From JASHSH01 sp036490215 (lineage in GTDB: Bacteria > Pseudomonadota > Alphaproteobacteria > Rhodospirillales > Magnetospirillaceae), in NCBI GenBank assembly GCA_036490215.1, contig DASXEH010000095.1:62001-126000 (forward strand): a stretch of 64,000 bases of DNA. The letters run 5' to 3'. Shown here piece after piece: positions 26,007 to 35,700 of this stretch; positions within the stretch are counted from its first letter, which is position 1, and each line of letters starts with the position of its first letter. A program made the position numbers and the translations under genes. The notes below the pieces were generated by a model. That model searched no databases. It worked only from the letters and a program-made list of their open reading frames with translations, and had not been told where the DNA came from.

Positions 26007-27011
26007 CTAGAGCCAGCGGGCGCGCCGCATCAGCCACCAGATCGCGGGCATCATAGCGAGTTCCACCGCGATCGCTATCCCGAAAGCCCAAGGCTCGCCG
26101 CCATGCAGGATCAGGTCGAGGCGCTGGCTGAGCAGGCCGGCGGTCAGCGTCGGCGGCAGCAAGATTGTCGCCATCATCATCAAGCGATGGGTGTTGCGGC
26201 CGATCTGTTCCGAGCGCAGGGCGTTCAGATCGTCATGCAGCGTGGCCGCCAGATCGCGATCGGCGTCCAGGCTTTCGATGTACCGCACCAGCCGGTCGGC
26301 CACCTCGCGCAGGCGTACGGCCTCGCGTGGACTCAGCCAGGTCATGTCCTGATAGTGAACGCGGTTGAGTGCCTCGCGCTGCGGCAGAATCCAGCGGCGC
26401 AGTTTGGTTGCGCGCCGGCGAATCGCGCTCAGGCTGCGGCGCGCATGGGTGTGCGGCGTGGCCGAGAAGCTGTCGTCGAGCGCATCGATCTCGGTCTCGA
26501 TGTCGTCGATCAGCGGTTCCATATCGCGCACCAGTTTCTCGACGATCTGCACGAACAGCGCGCCCGCGGTGGGTGGTCCATGCCCGGCCCACAAGGCTTC
26601 GCGGACATCGCGCAGCGCCCACAGAACCTGGCCGCTGTCGCGCACGCTGATCACGCGGTCTTTGTCGATCCACAGATGGATCGGCACCAGGTCTTCCGGC
26701 GTTTCGTGTTCGACGCGGTTGACGCCGCGCAGCACCACCATCATCGAGTCGTCGTAGATCTCGACGCGCGGGCGCGACTCTTCGGCCAGCAACGCGTCGA
26801 CGATCATCAGATCGAGTCCGCTCATCTGGGTCAGCCAGCGGCGGCAATCGGGCTCCTGGCGCTCGAGGTGAATCCACAACAGCCCGTTGTCCTGGCGCCA
26901 ATCCCAGGTGCGGCCCTCGGTCAGCTCGGTGCAGCCGCCTTGGCCATTCAACAGGCAGGCGAACTGAATGCCGGGCGCCATGCCTTGGATGGCTCTGCTT
27001 CTCTGATCCAT
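26007..27011 (-). CDS. CorA/ZntB-like divalent cation transporter lacking the GMN motif
   Basis: 334 residues with the CorA layout: large N-terminal cytosolic domain, long stalk helix (about 170-275) and two C-terminal hydrophobic segments (about 278-294 and 308-326), ending with a basic tail. The universally conserved pore-entrance motif GMN (GVN or GIN in ZntB) should follow TM1. Here the sequence is LTAGLLSQRLDLILHGGEPW, so SQR (295-297) replaces GMN. The gene is otherwise intact. It may be a CorA-fold protein with altered selectivity or a non-transporting paralogue. Confidence 0.85.
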   Translation of the reverse strand: MDQRSRAIQGMAPGIQFACLLNGQGGCTELTEGRTWDWRQDNGLLWIHLERQEPDCRRWLTQMSGLDLMIVDALLAEESRPRVEIYDDSMMVVLRGVNRVEHETPEDLVPIHLWIDKDRVISVRDSGQVLWALRDVREALWAGHGPPTAGALFVQIVEKLVRDMEPLIDDIETEIDALDDSFSATPHTHARRSLSAIRRRATKLRRWILPQREALNRVHYQDMTWLSPREAVRLREVADRLVRYIESLDADRDLAATLHDDLNALRSEQIGRNTHRLMMMATILLPPTLTAGLLSQRLDLILHGGEPWAFGIAIAVELAMMPAIWWLMRRARWL

Positions 27012-27162
27012 CGCGCCCTCCTGCGACCGGGCGCGCCGCGGCTATCGGAATACGCGAGACCATTGCGGTCTGCACAACGCGCCGGATATCGATGTATCAC
27101 GGCGTATACCGAGTCTTCGTGAACGATCAGAGACTCCGGAACCTGCTGATTCTAAGGGGTTT

Positions 27163-28098
27163 TTAGAGGCGCAATGCCGCCGGGCCGCTGCCCAGGGCGG
27201 CCAGGACCGGCTCAAGCGCGAGGTCGGCCAGATTGTCGCGGCGCAGGGTCGCCACCCGGCCGCGCTGGCCGCACAGCGCGGGATCTGAGGCCGCAGAGAA
27301 TAGCGCCACGGCCGGGCAGCCGGCGGCGGCGATCAGATGCATCGGGCCCGAGTCGTTGCCCACCGCGCCAGCCGCGCCACGCGCGAGCGCGGCGATGTCG
27401 AACAGATCGGTCTGGCCGAGCAGCGAGCGGGCCTGCCGGCATGCGGTCGAGATCGCCTTGATCGCCGCGGCGTCGTCCTGGGTGCCGAGCAGAACCGGCA
27501 CGATGCTGCGTGCGGCCAATGTCTGCGCCAGGGCGGTGTAGCGTTCGACCGGCCAGCGCTTGTCGTGTCGATGCGCGGCGCCGCCCGGCACCAGCAGCAC
27601 ATAGCGGTCGGGCAGGCCGAAGCGCGACGTGTCGGCGCGAATCCAGGAGAGATCGGGCGGCGGCACCGATGGAATGCCCGCGATCGCCAATTGCTCGGCT
27701 TGGCGCTCGAAAGTGTGCATGAAGTCGCGTTTGGGATTGGCGTGACGATGCGAGCAGCCGCGCGCGATACCCGACCATGGCGGCCGGCCCATCAAACGGT
27801 AATACCAACTGCTGCGGTCCGAGGTCTGGAGGTCGTAGACCATCGCGAAGGGCCGGGAGCGCAAACGCCGGCGCAGGTCGAGCAGCGCGCCGATCTGCCA
27901 GAACCGTGGCCGCCGGTCGACCCAGACATCGTTGAACCATGGACTCGCGCGCGCGAAATCTTCGTAGGGTCTGGTTGTCAGTAGGGTGATGTGCGCGGCC
28001 TTATGATGCGCGCGGATCGCCGCAAAAGGGCCGAAGGCCTGGACGAAATCGCCCAGCGCCGAGAGTTTGATGACCAGGATGGAATCGGCGCCGGTCAC
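27163..28098 (-). CDS. Glycosyltransferase family 9 (heptosyltransferase-like)
   Basis: 311 residues. The N-terminal ILVIKLSALGDFVQA is the acceptor-side signature of ADP-heptose:LPS heptosyltransferases. The C-terminal half holds the donor-binding PGGAAHRHDKRWP and the GNDSGPMHL loop. It should add a heptose or related sugar in the lipopolysaccharide core at the inner membrane. The start is GTG 28098, 12 bp after the stop of the GT4 gene, with which it forms a pair. Donor and acceptor cannot be fixed from sequence. Confidence 0.9.
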   Translation of the reverse strand: MTGADSILVIKLSALGDFVQAFGPFAAIRAHHKAAHITLLTTRPYEDFARASPWFNDVWVDRRPRFWQIGALLDLRRRLRSRPFAMVYDLQTSDRSSWYYRLMGRPPWSGIARGCSHRHANPKRDFMHTFERQAEQLAIAGIPSVPPPDLSWIRADTSRFGLPDRYVLLVPGGAAHRHDKRWPVERYTALAQTLAARSIVPVLLGTQDDAAAIKAISTACRQARSLLGQTDLFDIAALARGAAGAVGNDSGPMHLIAAAGCPAVALFSAASDPALCGQRGRVATLRRDNLADLALEPVLAALGSGPAALRL

Positions 28099-28110
28099 AG
28101 CCGGACCCGC

Positions 28111-29307
28111 TCAGACCCTGGCCGCCGGCGCGGGCAGGGCCAGAAGTTCTTCGTAGACGGCCAGCGTCCGCTGGCACATCAGCTCGCGCGTGAAGTTGGC
28201 GCGCACATGGGCCATGCCGGCGGTGGTCATCGCTTCGCGTTCGGCGGCGCTCATCGTCAGCGCGCGATCCATGGCGGTGGCCAGCGCCATCGGATCGCCC
28301 GGCGGCACCAGCAGGCCTGTCTTGCCCTCGATCACGGTTTCCCGTCCTGCACCATGATCGGTGGCGATCACCAGCCGGCCCATCGCCTGGCCTTCGGCGA
28401 TCACGCGGCCGAAGGCTTCCGGATCGGTCGAGGCCGAGACGACCAGATCGGAGAGCATATAGGCAGCCGGCATGTCGTTGCACTCGCCGGCTACATGCAC
28501 GACTTGTTGGAGACCATGCTTGGTTGCCAATTCGTGCAGTTCCTTCACATAGCCGGTGCGGCCCTGTTCCGAGCCGACCAGAATGCAGCGCACATCGCGG
28601 CGGCCCATCATCGCCAGCGCTTCGATCAGCACTTCCTGGCCTTTCCACCGCGTCAGCCGCCCCGGCAGCATGATGACGCGCTGGCCGTCGACCAGACGCC
28701 ATTTCTGCGCCAGCTGGATGATGCGCTCGGCGCTGACGCGCGTGGAATCGAAGCGCACCGTATCGATGCCGCGCGGCACCACGCGGATGCGCGACGGCTC
28801 GACGTGATAGACCTCTTCGATATGGCGGCGGATGAAATCGCTGATGGCGATCACGCGTTCGCCGCGCGTCATCACGCGGTTGTATTCGCGCTTCAGCCCC
28901 ATCCAGCCGAGATTATAGGTGCCGTGGAAGGTGGTCAGGAAATGCGTGCCGCTCTTCTGCGCGGCCAGCATCGCGCTCCAGGCCGGCGCGCGGCTGCGGG
29001 CATGGACGATGTCCACCTTGTGCTCGGCGATCACCTTCATCAGATGCTCGATGTTCTCGCGCATGACCAAGGGGTTCTTGCTCTGCAGCGGCAATTCGAT
29101 GTGCTGGGCTTTGGCGCGGTCGATCTCGCGGATCATCGGCCCACCCGACGAGGCGACCAGCGCCGTCCCGCCGGCTTCGGTGATGGCCGCGGCCATGTCT
29201 ACGGCGCCACGTTCCACGCCGCCGGTGACCAGTGATGGCAACACCTGGAGGATGACGGGTGAGCGGCTCAGTTCGGTCGGGGGCGGGGCGGAACTATCGT
29301 TAGGCAT
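28111..29307 (-). CDS. Glycosyltransferase family 4
   Basis: 398 residues from ATG 29307; a GTG at 29358 would add 17. It has the GT-B fold with the N-terminal VLPSLVTGGVERGAVD motif, the nucleotide-sugar region MLPGRLTRWKGQEVLIEAL and the C-terminal E-x7-E motif (EAFGRVIAEGQ). It is probably a lipopolysaccharide or capsule glycosyltransferase and is coupled to the GT9 gene. The pair occurs alone, without other envelope biosynthesis genes, so it probably works on LPS core made elsewhere. Confidence 0.9.
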   Translation of the reverse strand: MPNDSSAPPPTELSRSPVILQVLPSLVTGGVERGAVDMAAAITEAGGTALVASSGGPMIREIDRAKAQHIELPLQSKNPLVMRENIEHLMKVIAEHKVDIVHARSRAPAWSAMLAAQKSGTHFLTTFHGTYNLGWMGLKREYNRVMTRGERVIAISDFIRRHIEEVYHVEPSRIRVVPRGIDTVRFDSTRVSAERIIQLAQKWRLVDGQRVIMLPGRLTRWKGQEVLIEALAMMGRRDVRCILVGSEQGRTGYVKELHELATKHGLQQVVHVAGECNDMPAAYMLSDLVVSASTDPEAFGRVIAEGQAMGRLVIATDHGAGRETVIEGKTGLLVPPGDPMALATAMDRALTMSAAEREAMTTAGMAHVRANFTRELMCQRTLAVYEELLALPAPAARV

Positions 29308-29421
29308 CGCAAAAGATAAGGCGGCCAGTGTCTCGGACGCGGGATAGGATTCTAGCACGGGTTGAATAGCATCCGGTAACGCTTCGCGCGATACCTCAAT
29401 TGAGTGATCACAGCGTTAGAT

Positions 29422-30705
29422 TCACAATGGCGCGAGCGCTTTACGGCCGGCAAAGGCGGCCGCGCCCAGGGCTTCGGCCACGCGCAGGCCCTCGTTCCAC
29501 TTCGCCATGCGTTCGGACCGGGCGAAAGACCCCACTTTCAGCTGCCCGGCGTCCCAGCCGGTAGCCAAATGAACGATGGTCGCGTCTTCGCTCTCGCCCG
29601 ACCGTGCCGAGACGATGGTAGCCAGCCCGCCGTCGCGCGCCGCCTGCAGCGCGGCCAGGGTCTCGGTGATCGTGCCCGCCTGGTTCGGTTTGATCAGCAC
29701 GGCGTTGACCGCTCGCGTCGCCACGGCGCGGCGCACGCGCATCTCGTTGGTCACCAGCAGATCGTCGCCGATCACCTGCACCTGCCCCGCGCCGGCGGTG
29801 AAACGCCAGGTGGCATCCCAATCGTCTTCGGCCAGCGGGTCTTCGATCGAGACAATGGGATAAGCCTTCAGCCAGCCGGTCAGCATCGCGATCATCTCGT
29901 CGCCGCTCAGCGTCTTGCCCTCACGGCGCAGGCGGTAACCGCCGCCTTGGCGCAGTTCGGTGGCCGCGATGTCGAGCGCGATGCCGACATCCTCGCCCGG
30001 GCGGAACCCAGCCTTCTCGATCGCGCGCACGGCGGTGGCGATTGCTTCCTCGTTGGTGTCGAAATTCGGCCACCAGCCGCCTTCATCGGCGACACCGGAG
30101 CGCTTGCCCGCGTCGGCCATGATCTTTCCGGCGGATGCATAAACCTCGGCACAGATTGCCAGCGCGTGGTCGAAGCTGTCGGCGGCCAGCGGCACCATCA
30201 GAAAGTCCTGCACATCCAGCCGCCCGGCCGCATGGGCGCCGCCGCCGAAAATCTGGATCATCGGCATCGGCAGGCGCGGTGTGGCGCCGATGGTGTCGGC
30301 CAGGTGGCGCCACAGCGGCACCCGCGCCGCGCCGGCCGCCGCATGCAGCGCGGCCATCGACACGGCGATCATCGCATTGCCGCCCAGCTTGGATTTGTCG
30401 GGCGTGCCGTCGAGCGCGATCATCGCGGCGTCGAGCCCCGCCTGATCGGCCACGTCGCGCCGCTCCAGCAGTGCCGCGATCGGCCCGTTCACCTGCGCCA
30501 CGGCACGATCGACACCCTGGCCGCCGAAGGCGGTGCCGCCGTCGCGCAGCTCCATCGCCTCGCCGCTGCCGCGTGAGGCACCGGCCGGTGCGATCGCGCG
30601 CCCGACGATGCCGCAGGACACGGCCACCTCGGCCTCCACGGTGGGCCGGCCACGCGAGTCCCATACACGGCGGCCTCTGACGGAAGTGATCGATGTCCCG
30701 GTCAT
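29422..30705 (-). CDS. Enolase paralogue with altered active-site loop
   Basis: 427 residues, standard enolase length, from ATG 30705 with GAGGAG upstream. N-terminal and barrel domains are complete. The metal ligands and general base are recognisable: LDIAATE, SIEDPLAEDDWD, VIGDDLLVTN and LIKPNQAGTITETL. The substrate-closing loop that normally reads SHRSGE is SARSGE (366-371), so the conserved His is replaced by Ala. The loop around the second catalytic-site Lys is QLKVGS rather than QIKTGA/S. It sits among unrelated genes next to an APH-fold kinase, not with pgi, pdh or pyrG as housekeeping eno does. It may act on a phosphorylated acid other than 2-phosphoglycerate. Confidence 0.85.
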   Translation of the reverse strand: MTGTSITSVRGRRVWDSRGRPTVEAEVAVSCGIVGRAIAPAGASRGSGEAMELRDGGTAFGGQGVDRAVAQVNGPIAALLERRDVADQAGLDAAMIALDGTPDKSKLGGNAMIAVSMAALHAAAGAARVPLWRHLADTIGATPRLPMPMIQIFGGGAHAAGRLDVQDFLMVPLAADSFDHALAICAEVYASAGKIMADAGKRSGVADEGGWWPNFDTNEEAIATAVRAIEKAGFRPGEDVGIALDIAATELRQGGGYRLRREGKTLSGDEMIAMLTGWLKAYPIVSIEDPLAEDDWDATWRFTAGAGQVQVIGDDLLVTNEMRVRRAVATRAVNAVLIKPNQAGTITETLAALQAARDGGLATIVSARSGESEDATIVHLATGWDAGQLKVGSFARSERMAKWNEGLRVAEALGAAAFAGRKALAPL

Positions 30706-30760
30706 GAATATCTCCTCGTCGCTCTGCGCTGCCGCGCAACCGCTCCTTCGCGCTCCGCGC

Positions 30761-31783
30761 TCATGCCCGCATCTCCCGCGCCCATGCGGCGCGAATGGCG
30801 GCCAGACTTGTCGGTGCGGAACGAATGAAGGGGATCGCGAAGCGGCGCACGCGCTCGCGATCCGTGTCTTCGGTGATGTATTCCACCGGCGATTTACCGT
30901 CGATCCGCGCCAGCAGCAATGCCGGCAGCAGACTCGCAATTCGTGATTCCAATTGGCTGCGCGGCTCCCATGTGGCGCCGGCGAGGTAGCTCGACGTCAA
31001 TCGGTCGAACATATCGAGGAAGCGCGCCGCGTTGCCCGGCCGCCACACGCATTTCAGCAGCAGATGGTTGAGGCAGAAGGCCGCATCGAACGCCGGATCG
31101 CCATACCAGGCGCATTCGGCGTCGAGGAACACAGGCCCCTCGGGCCCGACCAGGATGTTCTTCGGGCTGACATCGCCATGGACCAGCACGCGCTTGGTCT
31201 GGGCCGTGCGCGCGACCAGCGCCTCGAAGGTGGGAGCGAGATCGGGATGCGCGCGGCCGGTGGCGACGAGATAGGGCTCAAGCCGGATGGCGTAGAAGGT
31301 CTCGTCATTGGCGAAACGCGCGGCGATGGTCCGGTCGTCCGCGGTCGCCGCGTGGATGCGGACGAGCGCCGCGCCCACTTGATCCGCCACCTCGTGCCGC
31401 GCCTTGCCGTCGCGCAGCAGCGCCTTCCACACCGGATGCTTGTCGGGCGTCAGATAGGGCATGGCGAACAGGCCGAGCGCTTCGTCCTCGCCCAGCACCT
31501 TCGGCGCGGCGGCGGGGATGATCGCACCGGCCACGCGCAGCCATTCGGCTTCGGCATGATTGCGGGCCACCGGCGCGCGCCAATCGGCGGCCACTTTCAG
31601 CTTGGCCAGTGCCCGCTTGATGCAGAAGGGCTCCGCGACACCTTCAACCAGAAGAATGTCCGACGACACGCCGCCGGTCAGCGGCGTCAGGGTCGGCGGC
31701 ACAGAGGTGGCCAACAGACCCATGCGCCGCAGGGCTGCAGTGATTGTTGCCGGATCGTCCGAATCGGCGGCGGAGTCGGACAT
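30761..31783 (-). CDS. APH-fold phosphotransferase (aminoglycoside phosphotransferase family)
   Basis: 340 residues. The kinase core is clear: N-lobe Gly-rich region TPLTGGVSSDILLVE, ATP-site Lys in FCIKRAL, the catalytic loop HGDVSPKN (Asp204) and the metal-binding FLDAECAWYGDPAFD. The family phosphorylates hydroxyls on many small molecules (choline, homoserine, fructosamine, sugars), and antibiotic resistance is only one branch. The gene lies 55 bp upstream of the enolase paralogue on the same strand, suggesting that the two act on one pathway: phosphorylation followed by a beta-elimination. The substrate is unknown. Confidence 0.85.
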   Translation of the reverse strand: MSDSAADSDDPATITAALRRMGLLATSVPPTLTPLTGGVSSDILLVEGVAEPFCIKRALAKLKVAADWRAPVARNHAEAEWLRVAGAIIPAAAPKVLGEDEALGLFAMPYLTPDKHPVWKALLRDGKARHEVADQVGAALVRIHAATADDRTIAARFANDETFYAIRLEPYLVATGRAHPDLAPTFEALVARTAQTKRVLVHGDVSPKNILVGPEGPVFLDAECAWYGDPAFDAAFCLNHLLLKCVWRPGNAARFLDMFDRLTSSYLAGATWEPRSQLESRIASLLPALLLARIDGKSPVEYITEDTDRERVRRFAIPFIRSAPTSLAAIRAAWAREMRA

Positions 31784-31804
31784 GGCGGTCAGCGGCCCCG
31801 CTAC

Positions 31805-32686
31805 TTACCGACCAGCGGTCGGCCTCATCAGGCGCATCAGCGACAGATGCAGCATATTCCGTGGCTCGCACAGCGCGTCGACGATCGAGAAATGATTGCG
31901 CCCGCCGACACGCACCATGTCGTGACGGATGCCGATCGCGGCCATGGCGGCGCTGTAGTCGTTCAGCTGCCGCTGAAACTCGGACGACTCGTCGAGTCCC
32001 ACCGCCAGCATCATATGCACCGGCGTCTTGCGCACATGCTTGACCGGGCTCGAGCGCGCGATGGTCTCGGCGGTCAGGCGCACATCGGGCTGGAGGAACG
32101 TGTGCTGAATCGGCTCGAGGTCATAGATGCCGCTGATCGCCAGCGCGCCGCGCACACGCGGTTCGGGCGAAACACCCTCGGCGGCCCAATCGGTCTGCGC
32201 CACCATGGCGGTAAGATGGCCGCCCGCCGATTCGCCGCAGATATAGATGCGGTCCGGATCGCCGCCATAATTCGCAATGTTTTTGCTCACCCACAGCAGC
32301 GCGCGCCGGCACTGGGCGACGATTTCGTCAACCGTGGCGGCCGGTGCCAGCGTGTAGTCGACCGACACGAAAATCACGCCGGCCTCATTCATGTGCGGCG
32401 CGATGTAGCCGCGATCGGCCTTGCCGAAGCGCCGCCAATAGCCGCCGTGATAATAGACCATCACCGGGTGCGAACCCGATCCGCCCAGCGGATAGATATC
32501 GAGGGTTTCGTTGGCGCCCGCGCTATAGGGCACGTCGCGCTTCACATCGGGTTTGGCGCGCGCGATTTTGCTCTCGCGGTCCCAGCGGTCGAAATAATCC
32601 TGGAAATTCGGCGCGGTGATGCGCGGATTATATTCGGTGTCCAACTGGGCCGGCGTAAAGCCCTTGTAGACCGCAGCCTCAGCCAT
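31805..32686 (-). CDS. Alpha/beta hydrolase (HSL/arylformamidase-like)
   Basis: 293 residues from ATG 32686; the Shine-Dalgarno GGAGGAG is 6 nt upstream, which excludes the nearby ATG at 32692. The fold is shown by the oxyanion motif YYHGGYW, the nucleophile elbow CGESAGGH (Ser153), and a C-terminal GRNHFS supplying the catalytic His. The HGGYW form and length resemble kynurenine formamidases and carboxylesterases of the HSL group. It is followed after 21 bp by the APH-like kinase gene, so the hydrolase, kinase and enolase paralogue may form an operon. No kynurenine pathway gene is near. Confidence 0.87.
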   Translation of the reverse strand: MAEAAVYKGFTPAQLDTEYNPRITAPNFQDYFDRWDRESKIARAKPDVKRDVPYSAGANETLDIYPLGGSGSHPVMVYYHGGYWRRFGKADRGYIAPHMNEAGVIFVSVDYTLAPAATVDEIVAQCRRALLWVSKNIANYGGDPDRIYICGESAGGHLTAMVAQTDWAAEGVSPEPRVRGALAISGIYDLEPIQHTFLQPDVRLTAETIARSSPVKHVRKTPVHMMLAVGLDESSEFQRQLNDYSAAMAAIGIRHDMVRVGGRNHFSIVDALCEPRNMLHLSLMRLMRPTAGR

Positions 32687-32789
32687 TCCCATCTCCTCCG
32701 GATTTTCGGCAACTATTTCATCGGGGGCGCGCGAATTCAATCGCCGCCGCGCGCGAGACCCCAGGCGTCAGCTATGCGCGGATAGGGGC

Positions 32790-35700
32790 TTAGGCGCGTT
32801 CGCGGAAGGTTTCGGCGGTTTCGAGGTCGACTGAAACCAGCGTCGAAATACCGCGTTCGGCCATGGTCACGCCGTAGAGCCGGTCCATGCGCGCCATCGT
32901 CATACGATGATGGGTAACAATCAAAAACCGCGTATGGATCGAGACGGCGATCTCGTTCACCAGGGTGCAGAAGCGGTCGACGTTGGCGTCGTCCAGCGGT
33001 GCGTCCACCTCGTCCAGCACGCAGACGGGCGCCGGGTTGGCCATGAACACCGAGAACAGCAGCGCCAGCGCGGTCAGCGCCTGTTCGCCGCCTGAGAGCA
33101 GCGACAGCACCTGCAGCTTCTTGCCGGGCGGGCTGGCCATGATTTCCAGGCCGGCCTGCAGCGGGTCTTCGGATTCGGTCAGCGTCAGATAGGCACGGCC
33201 GCCGCCGAACAGGCGCGTGAACAGCACCGTGAACTGCTGGTTCACCTTCTCGAACGAATCGAGCAGGCGTTGGCGGCCTTCGGTATTCAATTCGCTGATG
33301 CCGCGGCGCAGGCGCGCGATTGCGGCCACCAGATCTTCGCGCTCGGCACGCAGGCCGGAGATGCGGCCATCCATTTCGGCCGCTTCTTCCTCGGCGCGCA
33401 GATTGACCGGGCCCATGCCCTCGCGTTCGCGCACCAGCTTCTGGAAGCGCGCTTCCACCTCGGCGATCTCGCCGGCTTCCTGCGCCTCGGGGCGGGTCAG
33501 CAGATCTTCGGGCGTGGTTTCCAAACGCTCGAAGATGCGTTCGCCCACGGCGCGCGAGGCTTCCTGTGCGGTGGCCACGGCACCTTCGCGGCGGACCCGT
33601 TCTTCGCGCGCGGCGCCCAAAGCCTGTTCGGCTTCGCGCACGGCGCGGTCGGCGGCCGTCTGGTATTGTTCGCCATCGGCCAATTCCGACGCGGCCAGGC
33701 GCCGCGCCTCTTCGGCCTCGTGGGTTTCGCTGCGCAGCTGCTCGCGCTGCTGCGCCAATTCGCCGGGTAGTGCCGCCAGCCGTTCGAGTTCGGCCGTGGC
33801 CGTGGCGCGGCGCTCGGTCAGCGCGGTGGTCTGGCGTTCGGCGGCGGAAGCGCGTTCGACCCAGTTGCGCGTCTCGACTTCGATCGACAGCAGGCGGCGC
33901 TCACGAGTCTGCGCATCGACGCGCAGACGGTCGCGCTGGCCTTCGGCTTCCATCAATCGCATATGGCAGCCGGCCAGCATCGGCCGCAATTCGGTGACGC
34001 GTGCACGGATCGCGTTGTCGTCGGCGCCGGCTTGGGCGTTGGCGCGTGCGGTGGCCTCGGTCGCTTCGGCTTCGGCCAGATCGGCGCGGGTCGCCGCATC
34101 CTGCTCCTGCAGCGAGGCCACACGCGAGGCTACGGCGGCCGCGCGCGATGACATATTGGCCTGCGCGTCGCGGGCGCGGGCGAAACTGTTCTCGCCTTCG
34201 CGCAACGCCTGACGCGCGGCGCGTTCGTCTTGCGTTGCTTGTTCGGCGGCCTGCGCGGCGGTGCGCGCGTCGGTATCGGCCTGGGCGCAGTTTTGTTCCG
34301 CGCGCTCGATCATCGGCGTCAGATCGCGGAGACGATTGCGGTGACGCAGGGTCGCGGCGGCGGCGGCATGGGTGCCGGCCTTCAAGGTGAACCCGTCCCA
34401 GCGCCACAGATCGCCGGCGCGATTGACCAAGCGTTGGCCGGGCTTCAACTGGCTCTGGAGATCCGTGCCGTTCACACCGTCATCGATCACGCCGATCTGC
34501 GACAGGCGCCGCGCCAACACGTCGGGCACGGTGATCAGTTCGGCCAGCGACCGCGCGCCATAGGGCAGGGCGGGGATTTCGCTCAGCGGCGCGAGCGTGC
34601 GCCAGGTGATCGGCGCATCGGCATCCACCGGCGCGGTCAGCTCGTCGCCGAGTGCGGCGCCGAGTGCGGCTTCGAATTCGGCCGGTACGACCACGCGTTC
34701 GGCCAGCGGCGGCAGGGTCGATGCATTCGGGGCGCGCAGCAGATCGGCCAAAGCCTTGGCTTCGGCAACGAGACCGGAACGCTCGCCCTGGTAAGACTGC
34801 AGCGTCTCGCGCGCCCGGGCTTGCGCGCCTTGCGTCTCGGTGCGGCGCTGTTCGGCTTCGGTGACGGCGGCGTATAGCGCTTCGAGCTGCGAGCCGGATT
34901 GTTCGAGCGCGGTGTTGGCGGCTTCGAGCGCGGCCGGGTCGATCGCATCGGCCTGGGCGCGGGCCAGTTGCTGGCCGAGTTCGTTGGCGCGGTTGGCCAG
35001 GCGCTCGCGGCGGCTGCTCGCTTCCGACAGCGCTCGCTGTGCGGCGGCGCGCACGGCATCCAATTCGGCGGCGCGTTGCATGGCGAGATCGAGCTCGGCC
35101 TGGGCGGCGCGCACCGCTTCGTTGGCGGCATCCGCGCCCTGGCGGGCGGCGGCTTCGCGTTCTTCGTGACCGGCCTGCGCGGCCATCAGCTGTTCGCGCT
35201 CGTTGGCGAGCCCTTGCATCGCGCGCGACGCATCGGCGGCATGAGCGGCTTCGCGCTGCATATCGGCATCGACTTGAGCGACGCGGCCATTCAGGTCGCG
35301 CTGCAGTCCGGCGATGCGTTCTTCTTCGGCGTCGAGGCGTTCGCGCACGCCGGCGAGTTTCTGCAACACGGCGGCGGCTTCGGATTCGCGTTGGCGCAGT
35401 TCAGGCAGGCGTGCGGCGGCTTCGGCCTGATGGGTCGCGGCGGTGGCCGCCAGACCGGTCAGATCTTCGACCTGACGTTCGGCTTCGCGCACGGATTCCT
35501 GGGCCGCGTCGAGCACGGCCACGGCACCCATCCAGCGCACGGCCAACAGGCGCGTCTCGGCGGCGCGGATGTGTTCGGACAGATTGCGGTAGCGCGAGGC
35601 CTGGCGCGCCTGGCGCTTCAGGCCATTGAGTTCGTTGTCGAGCGCGCCGACCACGTCTTCGAGGCGCGAGAGATTCTGTTCGGCGGCGCGCAGGCGCAGC

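Noticed and set aside
30761..31783. Antibiotic resistance kinase
   Set aside because: The APH fold is clear, but the neighbours are metabolic and the family mostly acts on metabolites. Nothing points to aminoglycosides.
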